From: Nemertoderma westbladi
Taxonomy: Eukaryota > Xenacoelomorpha > Nemertodermatida > Nemertodermatidae
Direction of reading: 5' to 3'
DNA length: 64,000 nt
NCBI GenBank assembly: GCA_032718475.1
Contig: JAUCBJ010005587.1
Span: 1-64,000 of the forward strand
Shown here: in pieces, positions 53,883 to 64,000 of the stretch
Layout: the number at the start of each line of letters is the position of its first letter
Position numbering within the stretch: position 1 is the stretch's first letter
Notes under the pieces: model-generated
What the model was told of the DNA's origin: nothing
What the model saw: the letters and a program-made list of their open reading frames with translations, nothing else
The model's database searches: none
Position numbers and translations under genes: made by a program

Positions 53883-55857
53883 TTGGAGGTGGAAGAGACG
53901 ATGGTGGCCATTGTACCGGATCCGGAAGTGGCGAGTACAAGTAGTAGACAGGCGGATAACCAGACGGCAAGCAGAGATAGCACCGATATATGTGCGGAGC
54001 TGGCGCCTAACAAACGGGATATAGGATATGGACTACTAATAAACATTTATCTGATGGGGAAAAGTTGGTGTTACTAACCGATCGATGGCAGCCACCTCAA
54101 GGTTACCTATTCCCAAGTGTTACTGAGGGTAAACAGAAACGCTCCTTCCAAGCCAAGTGGATTCAAATATACCCGTGGCTATCATATAGTTTACTGAATG
54201 AAGGACAACACAAAATGAAATTATTGACTGCGCCAAGGTTGTTCTCCAAAACAAAATCGCTAGTAATGTTCGGACTGCGAATCTATATTCAGTTTCACTT
54301 GATGAAACAGCTGATGTGAGTGGGAAGGAGCAGGCATCATTGGTCCTTCGTTATGTCGATGATGATGGAGGTATCCATGAGGACTTTGTTGCATTTGTAG
54401 AGGCAATAGATGTTAAAGGGACAGGATTAGCTAAGTTACTTCTCGATGAACTATCCAAGCTAGGTTTAAGTTTTAAGGACTGTCGTGCTCAGTGCTATGA
54501 TGGGGCTGGGGCAATGGCTGGACATTTTATAGGGTGTCAGACGATATTAAAGGAGATACAACCACTGGCTACTTTCATCCATTGCTTCAATCACAGGTTA
54601 TATATTAAAAATATATTATAATAGCAATTAATATATGTAATCGTTTTAGTTGGGATAGTTGAAGGTTAAAAGTCCATATCTATAGCTGTTTAAAGGCTAG
54701 CTAATTTTACCCTGTTGCCATGACAACAACAAAATACCAATTATAAATTATAAGTAGCCTATGTAAGATAAGAAATATGAATTAAAATACATTTAACTTA
54801 ATAATAAACAGACAATTAACGGGACTTAGGGTGAACTGAACCAAACTTGTGTCCTGTGTGTGCTGAATAAATTGAATTTTACTTATTTAATTTGGCTATT
54901 TTTATTTCAGGCTAAATCTTGTGATTACACATGCTGCTGAACAATGTGAGGTGCGTAATGCATTGGGCACACTACAGAAGGTGTGCACATTTATCAGAGC
55001 ATCGCCTAAACGTGTAAAGAAAATGGAGGAAATCCTGATGGCAAAGCGAGAGAGTGGCGAAATGTCTAAGTCATGTATCAATCGGGTAAAACTGCTATGC
55101 CCTACACGCTTGGTGGATCGCCACAATGCGGTGATGGTGTTTAAAGAGGTGCTTCCCGCAATCATCGATGTGCTAAATTGGCTTTGCTAATATCTACCAA
55201 CAAGCGAAGAAGACCGCTGATGTTCTTGGGGGTGTAGAGATAGTTGATCCTCGTGTTGTCAGGCGCCAGACCAACCGTGGGAACACACCAGCTGATACTC
55301 CAGAAGTTTACTTTCGTCGTAACTGTTACATTCCATGGTTGGATGAAATAATTGGACAGCTTAGGAATCGTTTCACTGTAGACTGTCCAACTCAGCTCGT
55401 TTTACAGGAACTGATTCCATTCTTCAACAAATATTCGTCATCCAAGGATATTGTTAAGGTTGTGGAGGAACTTCATCTCGATGATGATATGGATATTCCC
55501 ATGGAGAGAATTTCTACAGAATTGAGTTCCTGGTACCAAATAGTTTCAAAACTTTCCAATGGTGAGAAATCATCCCTAGATATTAAAGTTTGGGTGAAGA
55601 AGGCCAAAGATTGTTTTTTACCGGGGATAGTAATGCTTCTGCGGTTCTTCGGTATGCTTCCAGTTTCGAACGCCACAACTGAGCGAACATTTTCAAAACT
55701 TAAGCTTTTGAAATCGTACTTACGTGCCACAATGACACAACCCCGACTAACTGGTCTGGCTTCACTTTCAATCCACAAGGATATCAAACTCACACCAGAT
55801 GAGATAATTAATGAATATGCTGCTGGTCGCCAGGCCCTTCGATTACTGCTCATTTAA
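53883..55857 (+). pseudogene. hAT transposase (DUF4371/ZMYM1-like)
   Basis: The N-terminal BED/TTF-like part has LTDRWQPPQGYLFPS and FQAKWIQIYPWLSYS (54065-54200). After a frameshift near 54205 comes the catalytic region SLDETADVSGKEQASLVLRY and CRAQCYDGAGAMAG, then IHCFNHR. A 314-nt GT-AG intron (54597-54910) is followed by LNLVITHAAEQ. After a frameshift and probable deletion at 55188, the frame reads on to the C-terminal dimerisation domain LRFFGMLPVSNATTERTFSKL...LASLSIHKDI (about 55640-55790). Two frameshifts and the deletion make it inactive. Confidence 0.88.
54597..54910 (+). other. intron within hAT transposase
   Basis: gttata...atttcag; joining restores the Arg-Leu-Asn-Leu series of the family. 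AT-rich with many stops. Confidence 0.75.
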
Positions 55858-56090
55858 CTATTGCCGGTATAAAATTCATTATTGTATTATACAATAGGCT
55901 AATTGTATAATTATTACTTTTATTTTAAAAGATTAATATTAAAATATTTTAATGCTAATATATTTAGTTTATAACAAAAATTAAATGGTTTAAAAAAATT
56001 GATCTGGGGGTATCATAGTTTTAGCAGCTTAGCCCCCTCCGAAAAAAATACCTGGATCCGCGCCCGCCGCAGATCAAAAGCGGCGCCGCA

Positions 56091-57340
56091 GATCGCGTCG
56101 ATCACGATTTTTAGTTTCCCGAAAGAACAAGAAGAATATGACGATTGGTTATGCCTTCTGCCAAACATTATTAAGGAATAAGATATCACAAACTGACAAA
56201 GAATGTGATGGGGGTCTGCAGAAAACATTGGCCGGATGAAAATCCTTGCAAGAAAAGTGGCAGCCTTTACGTAGTTCCACAGGTCTTCGGTAGAACTGCA
56301 TGTTTTATTCGCAGCGACAAAATATATAAAAATAATTTCCGCTACCGGCAGACCCATTTAAATTAAAGTCGATTTAGAGATATTTACCTTCCCACCTAAC
56401 GATCTATATTGCTGATTCACAAGAGAAGGTGATTCTTAGCAATCCTAGAAATAGGTGTATTCATAAAGACGATGAATTTTACCAAAAATACGTTAATAAA
56501 CTGGAACCTCGTACAAGGGCTTATTGATTATTAGTGGACGAAATTAAAGTAAAGGATTCTCCGAGGAACCAGGGTGGTTCAATTTCCGGGAAAGCTGAAA
56601 ACTGTCCGGATCAATTAGCCGACTTCTATTCTATATTCAACTATCTATTGTCTCCTTTCTAGCACTAGCTACTTGAGAAAGCCCCCATTGGGGCGAAACC
56701 TACTGATCAGCTGACAGCCGTCAGCTGATCACTGATTGCATGCAACGTCTTATGGTCAGTTGCTTTTTTATTTTAGTATTTGTATCGTACTGTACTTGCA
56801 TACCTACCGGTAAGGTTTTTACTTCAGCTTGACACTTAAAGAATAAAATAATTAGCCGACTCTTTACTTCTGTACCTGGAATAATGGTGAAGAATTTATT
56901 TGGCTCAAAGCGATTTGTTGCTAAATAAATACATTAAATAATTACACATCTCGCAGCGCTCGCGTCCTGTTTCGTCTGAACATATTAATCATAACCGAAG
57001 ACTGACGACGACCTTTATAACTATGTATACCCAAGTTTCGAAACTGTGAGTATCTGTTGATTTATGGCAGAAGGGATACATACATTCTAAAACGTTTGAC
57101 TAAATTTTTACACTATATATACTAGGCAGCAGACAGGCACAAGTCAGGTTCGTTATAATTGAAATATAAAGTGTAACAAACAGACTTTTAGGGCCTCATA
57201 AAGGCCTATATAAAAGTATTAGAAATTGATTCATTGTCCTTCAAATCCTTTATTGCATTTACATTTCACTTAAAATCACTTCAGCCCTCAAGTTTCAAGG
57301 CTGATTTCTGGCTGCACGCACAGCCGTTCTTTTTCTGAGA
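56091..57340. other. intergenic with one hairpin
   Basis: No gene recognised. TGATCAGCTGAC at 56704-56715 and its complement at 56720-56731 form a perfect 12-bp hairpin. Just upstream, 'GCCCCcattGGGGCGAAAC' (56676-56694) resembles hammerhead stem II plus GAAA, but CTGATGA is absent. Confidence 0.6.
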
Positions 57341-57344
57341 CATA

Positions 57345-57572
57345 GGGGGAAACTGGACGAAAATCCCACCTTGGCGAATTAATATCCCGCCTCAATGTTA
57401 AATTCTCAATTTTGGGAAAGGAGCAGGGTACAGTGGCACGTTATTTTAACCAAAACAATAAACTAAATACAATAGAACAGGTTACAGTTTTATTTTTGAG
57501 AGTAATCAGTATTGTATGCGTCCAATTTCCCCTGGAGAGGGATGAATTTTTATTGCGTCCAGTTTCACCCCC
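57345..57572. mobile_element. MITE, copy 2 (GGGGGAAACTGGACG ends, TA flanks)
   Basis: Inverted ends GGGGGAAACTGGACG and CGTCCAGTTTCACCCCC, with TA on both sides. It is related to 8084-8315. No ORF, hence non-autonomous. Confidence 0.78.
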
Positions 57573-57764
57573 TAACTGCTTCTTCTAGTAGGCCTTATAT
57601 ACTAAACCGAACCGGCACTATTTTGTATTCATTTTTGGTGTTTTCTACCTGTAATGTAAAAATATCTTTAGTTAAATCTTTCGAATGTACGTACAGTATC
57701 TTGTGTTGGCATAACCCTACATTTATATTCAACAGTGTAGAAGGACTAGACCTGCAAATGTTAT

Positions 57765-60232
57765 AGTGAGGTTTGATCAAGAAATCGATATAGCGTTGCA
57801 AAATATTATTTCACAGAATTAATTGTTGAAGTCAAAATAGTTGACTTGGTTTTAAAAATTCGAATTTTATTTTTTTACTTTTTCTAGAACGGAATTTTTT
57901 GGTAATTCTGAAACTGTAAACGAAATTTTCATATCTATTTTAGTTTTAGAGTTATTTGATTTTTTGTAGACCTCACTAATTTTAAAATTATTATAAATTT
58001 AAGGGGCCAATTTTTTTTTGTAAGATAGGCATCAGTTTTTGAAAATACTGTAATTGTATTTGTCTTACAGGATAATTTTCGCTATTACCCAGTAAAAAAT
58101 CCGCATTCGTAACGCATGGGATGGCGCATATTTCACGCATGTCGTAAGGCATTCTGAAATGTTACATAGATGAACCATGCGATACGAATGCGAAAATCTA
58201 ACCAAATACGCATCCTTTATTCGCATATCGAATGTTATACGAACCTTATTCGAATCCCGCACATTCTACGAATGCGTCCCTAATCTTATACGAATGTTTC
58301 CCGCACACTATACGAATGCGTCCCGCATGTTATATACGAATGTTTCCCACGCTATACGAATGCGTTACGAATGTTTTACGAATGTTATACGAATGCTTAC
58401 CGCAGGATTTTTATTTTTTTCATTATTTCGCTACAGTTTACATAGTTTTAATAGTTTACAACTGTTAAAACGTATTCATTTTATTTTATTTTTTCAAATT
58501 TATACTTCATATTCCGAATCGAATATGAAAGCCATTTTCAATTTCCTAAAAATTGTATTATTATTTTATATTATTTTATTATTATACTATATTATTTTAT
58601 TATTATAAATTGTTATTCTTATTTTATATATATTTTATAACTTATTATCGAAAAAAAGCGAATTAATATTCTAGAATATAGTAAAAAAAAACATTGAAAT
58701 TATGTTGATGCATCTCATAAAATGTATGCCTTTGATGTATTTTGTCTGTAAAATTTTTTTACCATTAATACTATAAGTGTAGGGCCTACTGTAGCAGTTA
58801 CCGGTAATTAACTGCTACAGCTAGCGGCTAAGCATTCGTATCGCATGTGCCACGAACGTATGAACCACGAATTATTTTTTGTGTGGAGTGGAAGCATTCG
58901 TATCGCATGTGCCACGAATGATGAGCCACGAAATATTTACATGTAAAATCTCACATGCGATACGAATACTATACGCATTCGTTAAATTATTCGGACTGAC
59001 GAACCATTGACGAAGGCTTCACGAATCTTAAATAACATTGCACGCACCTTTTACGAATGCTGCATGTGGCACGAATGCGTTACGCATGGGGATTTTTTAC
59101 TGGGTAGTCTTCCTGTTCATGGATTTCAATTCAAATGTTACTTTCCAAGGCCGACGGATTCTAGACTGTCGATCAGTCTGTATGTCTATCTGTCTGTGTG
59201 TTGGTTTGTCTGTCAAAAATTAGGGAAACATGATATCTAACAAAATATTTTGCTATGAGGGTTTTATTGGAAGGCGATTCTATTTCCAATGTAGATTTAT
59301 GTGCTTGACGCGATCCTGACTGTCAATTTTGACAGACAAACATACCGACAGACAGACAGACGTACAAACCTTAAATAATCAATCAACCGTAAAAATAGAT
59401 ATCAGAAATATGAAATCACCGACCACTAAAACCCCATAAATAAATTTGTTTGTTGATTTGATTTATTTCTCACATTTGACAGACAAACAGACCAACAGAC
59501 AGACAGAAATTCTAGATTTCATCAAACTGGAAAAGTGAAATTTTAAATGTATTTACCACCCATTGACATTTTCAATGATATCACCACCGAGGAAAATCCT
59601 ATTATACAAATTTTGAATAGTTTGTGTGCTTTCTTAATTTTTAACAGATAGACATACCAAAAACAGACAGACTGACTGACAGGCAGACAATCGTCTAGAT
59701 TCGGTAAATAGTCAAAACTGACAACGTAATTGAAATCATAGGCAAATGAAAACCCAATAGAAAAAAATGTAGGTGGTGGTGCTTTATTTATTTATTTGTT
59801 ACATTTTTTGACAGACAAACAGAAAAATATTCAGACAGACAGACAGACTGACCTCTAATAAAAATAAAAATTAAAATAATGTCGCCAAAGGTCCATACAC
59901 TGATGTGTATCTGAATTCTGACATGTACCGAATTTTTTACAAGTCTGATTTGAAATATCGTAAACGTTTACATTTGAAAAATCCCCCAATTACAGAAAAT
60001 TGGCGGGAACGTTATTGAAACTCTTATAAATTCAAAGCCGTTTTTCTCTAAATTATATTAATATTTGGTCATAAGACTACTAATTTTCAAAACTCAATAT
60101 CTCGACAACACGTTATTTCATTAGAAATTTGTTTTCAGTGTTCGATTCAGCATGAAAATGCGTATTTGAATCATTAAAAAAACACAAAATTATTTTTTGT
60201 AATCGTAGGTCGGTTTCTTGATCAAACCTCAC
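57765..60232. mobile_element. inverted-repeat element (AGTGAGGTTTGATCAAGAAA ends)
   Basis: AGTGAGGTTTGATCAAGAAA near 57766 matches, inverted, TTTCTTGATCAAACCTCACT ending at about 60231. It contains (GACA)n tracts in 59331-59860 and the nested MITE 58088-59103. The right end was then duplicated (107 nt). Confidence 0.6.
58088..59103. mobile_element. MITE with TA flanks and ACGAATG repeats
   Basis: Ends CCCAGTAAAAAATCCGCATT and the complement of CCCAGTAAAAAATCCCCATG, each next to TA. The interior carries dozens of ACGAATG/CATTCGT motifs in both orientations, notably 'tacgaatg(c/t)' runs at 58250-58400. The ORFs here are repeat by-products. Confidence 0.82.
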
Positions 60233-60356
60233 TTAAATATCTGTTGAAACGATTCAGCATGAAAATGCGTATTTGAATCATTAAAAAAACACAAAATTAT
60301 TTTTTGTAATCGTAGGTCGGTTTCTTGATCAAACCTCACTTAAATATCTGTTGAAA
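60143..60356. repeat. exact 107-bp tandem duplication
   Basis: 'cgattcagcatgaaaatgcg' through 'aaatatctgttgaaa' occurs twice in direct succession (60143 and 60250), covering the right end of the surrounding element. Confidence 0.95.
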
Positions 60357-60394
60357 TTAAATTTGTTTCAAAGAAATCAGAGATCTATCTGTCT

Positions 60395-61032
60395 ATATCG
60401 TCCCTTTCATTTTCAAACAACCTAAATGACAAAATTTACTTTTCCTGTAAAACGGCATTTTTTTATTCTAATTTTGTTTGCAAGTAGTATTCCAGGATTT
60501 TAGTCTTATTTACTTTTAAATGCATTAAATGTAACGATTTTAACAAAAATAGTTATGGTATTGGAATTATGTCACATATTAGGTAGGAAACAATGTATAG
60601 GGATATAGGTTGTTTAAAAAATATATTACATTTTTTACTATGATTACTCAAACAACATTAAAAACCTTAAGAAAAATTTGATTATTAAGTTTTAAAAATA
60701 TACATCAAATCTCCCTCTATCATAATAAACAACAATTCTAGCTCCCGATTCGTTGTTTCCAATTGTATATCAACTTTTCCCGGGCTTACCCTATTTATAA
60801 TAATAAAATGTGTTATATAGGTTGTTTTAAAAAAATATATATATATCATGCGGTCTATGCGAAACTGGCATATAGGTGGTTTCAAAACGATAAATATCTC
60901 AGTTATACGTGGGAGTTTGGCCTTCTAAGTGTTTAAATCGGATTCAGAATACATTTTAACATAAAGAAATGCAGCAATCTCCATTTCGGCAAAAATGGCA
61001 TATAGGTTGTTTCAAAATGAAAGGGACGATAT
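60395..61032. mobile_element. MITE with ATATCGTCCCTTTCATTTT ends
   Basis: ATATCGTCCCTTTCATTTT at 60395, followed by AAACAACCTA, is repeated inverted at 61003-61032. 'ataggttgttt' occurs at several internal places (60606, 60816, 61003). Non-coding. Confidence 0.75.
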
Positions 61033-61142
61033 GCTATAACATCAGAGCATCCATGATGGCTGCATTGTTTTGCATTCAAAGCATTAAGGTCAGCCTCTCA
61101 TTCCTTCTTGAAGTGCTAGCTAGTTAGGGGGGGGGGGGGCAC

Positions 61143-62580
61143 TTAAAGCTAGCTAGGCGCAGGCGGGTGAGAGGGTCACTCCAACGGGTAGGTGTAAAAC
61201 GCGGATCCGGATTCCAAAATTATCAATTAAGGGAAAGGAGCAGAATCCGGATCCGCGTTTTACTCTGACCCCACTCCAACTAGCTAGGCAGGTGAGAGGG
61301 TCAGTACATCTAGCTGGGAGTGTGAGAGGGTCACTCCATCTAGCTGGGTGTGTGAGAGGGTCACACCAGCTAGCTGGGAGTGTGAGAGGGTCATTCCAGC
61401 TAGATAGGGGGGTGAGAGGGTCACCCCATCTAACTGGGAGTGTGAGAGGGTCACTGCAGCTAGCTTGGAGTGTGAGAGAGTCACCCCATCTAGCTGGGAG
61501 TGTGAGAGGGTCACTACAGCTAGCTTGGAGTGTAAGATATTCACTCCATCAAGCTGGGAGTGTGAGAGGGTCACTCCAGCTAGCTGGGAGTGTGAGTGCG
61601 CCACTCCAGCTAGCTGGGAGTGTGAGAGGGTCATTCCAGCCAGATAGGGGGGGTGAGAGGGTCACTCCATCTAGCTGAGAGTGGGAGAGGGGCCCCCCAT
61701 CTAGCTGGGAGTGTGAGAGAGTCACTACAGCTAGCTTGGAGTGTGAGATAGTCACCCATCTAGCTGGGAGTGTGAGAGGGTCACTCCAGCTAGCTAGGCG
61801 GGTGAGAGGGTCATTACATCTGGCTGGGAGGGTGTGAGAGGGTCACACCATCTAGCTGGGTGTGTGAGAGGGTCACTCCAGCTAGCTAGGCGGGTGAAAG
61901 GGTCACTACATCTAGATAGGAGTGTGAGAGGGTTACTCCAGCTAGCTATGCGGGTGAGAGGGTCACTACATCTAGCTTGGTGGGTGAGAGGGTTACTCAA
62001 TCTAGCTGTGAGTATGTGAGAGGGTCACACTCCAGCTAACAAGGCGAGTGTGAGAGAGTCACCACATCACTCTAGCTAGCTAGGCGGGTGAGAGGGTCAC
62101 ACCTAGCTGGGAGTGTGAGAGAGTGACTCTAGCTAGCTAGGCGGGTGAGAGGGAGAGGGTCACTCCATGTGCATGGGCGGGTGTGAGGGTCACTCCATCT
62201 GCCTGGGCGAGTGAGAGGGTCACTCCATCTAGCTGGGGGGAGTGTGAGAGGGTCACAACATCTAGCTGGTAGAGTGAGAGGGTCACTCCAGCTAGCTAGG
62301 TGGGTGAGAGGGGGTCACTCCATCTAGCTGTTTGTGTGAAAGGGTCACTCCATCTGCCTGGGCGGGTGAGAGGGTCACCCCATATAGCTGGGAGTGTGAG
62401 AGGGTCACTCCATTTAGCTTGGAGTGTGAGAGGGTTACTCCAGCTGGATAAGCGGGTGAGAGCGTCACTCCAGGTAGCTATGCGGGTGAGATGGTCACTC
62501 AAGCTAGAAGGAAGTGCGGGAGGGTCACTCCAGCTAGCTGGGCGGGTGAGAGGGTCACTCCATCTAGCTTGCACCCTCCT
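61143..62580. repeat. 30-nt minisatellite
   Basis: About 45 copies of 'gtgagagggtcactccatct' plus 'agctgggagt', with frequent variants at 'agctag(g)c' and a few length changes. Since 30 is a multiple of three, long repeat-coded frames occur on both strands; they are not genes. Confidence 0.95.
61194..61263. repeat. 21-bp perfect inverted repeat
   Basis: GTAAAACGCGGATCCGGATTC (61194-61214) and its exact complement (61243-61263) surround 28 nt. The spacer 'gggaaaggagcag' also occurs in the MITE at 57414, hinting at a common origin. It lies at the head of the following minisatellite. Confidence 0.9.
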
Positions 62581-62741
62581 CGAGTGAACAGACTTGGTGG
62601 CCTGTCGATTAAAATTTGTGTGGAAGGTACTCTGTCGTGACCCAATCATTCTAAGGTATGATCAGGGGGTCCCTGTTTGTCGTGGCCTTAATCGATATGA
62701 ACTAAACCGCACCCTAACCGGCTGCTTAAAGACATGACATG

Positions 62742-63505
62742 AGAACATCACCGAAAGTGTATGGTTGAATGAGTGATTTGGGGCTGTAATCGCCGAAATT
62801 GTATGGCTGAATGAGTGATTTGGGGCTGTAGTCACCGAAAGTGTATGGCTGAATGAGTGATTTGGGGCTGTAATCACCAAAAGCGTATGGCTGAATGAGT
62901 GATTTAGGGCTGAAATCACCGAAAGTGTATGGCTGAATGAGTGAATTGGGCTGTAATCACCTAAAGTGTATGGCTGAATGAGTGATTTGGGGCTGTAATC
63001 ACCGAAAGTTTATGGCTGAATGAGTGATTTGGGGCTGTAATCACCGAAAGTGTATGGCTGAATTAGTGATTTGGGGCTGAAATCACCGAAAGTGTATGGC
63101 TGAATGGGTGATTTGGGGCTGTAATCACCGAAAGTGTATGGCTGAATGAGTGATTTGGGGCTGAAATCACCGAAAGTGTATGGCTGAATGAGTGAATTGG
63201 GGCTGTTAATCACCGAAAGTGTATGGCTGAATGAGTGATTTTGGGCTGTAATCACCGAAAGTTTATGGCTGAATGAGTGATTTGGGGCTGTAATCACCGA
63301 AAGTGTATGGCTGAATGAGTGAATTGGGGCTGTTAATCACCGAAAGTGTATGGCTGAATGAGTGATTTTGGGCTGTAATCACCGAAAGTTTATGGCTGAA
63401 TGTGTGATTTAGGACTGTAATCACCGAAAGTTTATGGCTGAATGAGTGATTTGGGGCTGTAATCACCGAAAGTTTATGGCTGAATGAGTGATTTGGGGCT
63501 GTAAG
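62742..63505. repeat. 42-nt minisatellite
   Basis: About 18 copies of 'ggggctgtaatcaccgaaag' followed by 'tgtatggctgaatgagtgattt'. The minus strand can read a 14-residue repeat (SVITAPNHSFSHTL) across copies. A block near 63190-63290 is repeated at 63315-63410, a secondary duplication. Confidence 0.95.
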
Positions 63506-64000
63506 AATCGCTCTCGAATCAAAATCGTTTGATGTGTTTTAAGTTTATCCACTTGAGCTAAATCCTGGCAAGAATATACACTCACTACTTATGTACCATC
63601 AGTGCCACATTATATTCTGTATAATTACTAACTAAGGACTACTCTATAATCTACTACTTCGGGACTCTACTGGCATGGTTACTCATCTGATACCGCACCG
63701 CTCTGTTGTGGGAGGTTATTGGTTTTCTATATTTAAATTAATTTTATGAATATTTTTTAAATCTTGTTTCAACGTTTTCTAGCTATTTCGGATACGGCTG
63801 TACGGCGGATCGAATGGAGACATTTTTGAGGACTTCTTAGTTAACATGAACATTATTTTTCAACGTTTTAAATATTTCAATACAATTTATAAATATTGAA
63901 TAAATGATAATTAAAAAAATGACTAGTTTTGAGAATAATGTTGCTTATAAACTTTATAAGTATTTTATTTTATTTTTTATTTTAAGTATTTATTAACTAT
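63506..64000. other. AT-rich end of window
   Basis: No feature recognised. Confidence 0.5.

Larger units (their letters stand above)
53090..56066 (+). mobile_element. hAT transposon, decayed
   Basis: Ends CAGGCGCGGATCCAGG (53090) and its complement with one mismatch (56051-56066). The left end continues into a 15-base G run and a 28-base C run. GCGGCGCCGCA precedes the left end and recurs at 56080-56090, 13 nt past the right end, beside a local CCGCAGATC repeat, so the target duplication is rearranged. It carries a broken transposase. Confidence 0.82.

Noticed and set aside
61284-61678. Long ORFs of 116-128 codons on both strands
   Set aside because: They are read-through of a 30-nt repeat, open on both strands at once; not evidence for a protein.

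Overview
The window is AT-rich, intron-bearing nuclear DNA from an animal, most likely an invertebrate. It holds class A GPCR genes with GT-AG introns, APE-type LINEs, a Ty1/copia LTR element, hAT transposons with 8-bp target duplications, many MITEs, and long minisatellites. I cannot name the species from the sequence.

Host genes: two tandem paralogues on the + strand encode rhodopsin-like, peptide-receptor-type GPCRs with identical exon phases (0, 2, 1). Gene 1 (exons at 383-724, 2637-2866, 4551-4717, 5506-5663) lacks its N-terminal exon, which should lie left of the window. Gene 2 (exons at 19613-19741, 20627-20968, 26776-27005, 28865-29031, 29259-29413) is complete at 340 codons, with a TATA-like box and a 5' UTR intron upstream. 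Its last two exons are repeated almost identically at 30694-31242 by a 1,829-bp tandem duplication. Its third coding intron begins with a 1.6-kb minisatellite whose 23-nt unit contains the exon end and 5' splice site.

Layout: 1-6 kb gene 1, with a small hAT-like MITE in an intron; 6-19 kb intergenic DNA with LINE fragments, a 1.6-kb hAT element with an exact 8-bp duplication, a 12-bp hairpin, a ~195-nt tandem repeat and a 250-bp palindromic element; 19-31.3 kb gene 2, with a decayed RTE-type LINE and a foldback-like element inside an intron; 31.9-35.7 kb a full-length RTE-type LINE with one open 1,105-codon ORF; 35.7-38 kb LINE fragments and a paralogous empty site; 38-44.6 kb a second LINE (CR1/jockey-like) on the - strand; 45-52.4 kb a DNA element with short inverted ends, carrying a nested copia element; 53-56 kb a decayed hAT transposon; 57-61 kb nested inverted-repeat elements; 61.1-63.5 kb two minisatellites.

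The most striking structure lies at 41275-43506. Inside the endonuclease region of the second LINE, between 14-bp direct repeats, sits an array of 6.5 identical 340-nt units. Each unit carries a complete type I hammerhead ribozyme core, placed between sequences matching the pol III A and B boxes. This is the organisation of an animal retrozyme (non-autonomous hammerhead retroelement thought to make small circular RNAs).
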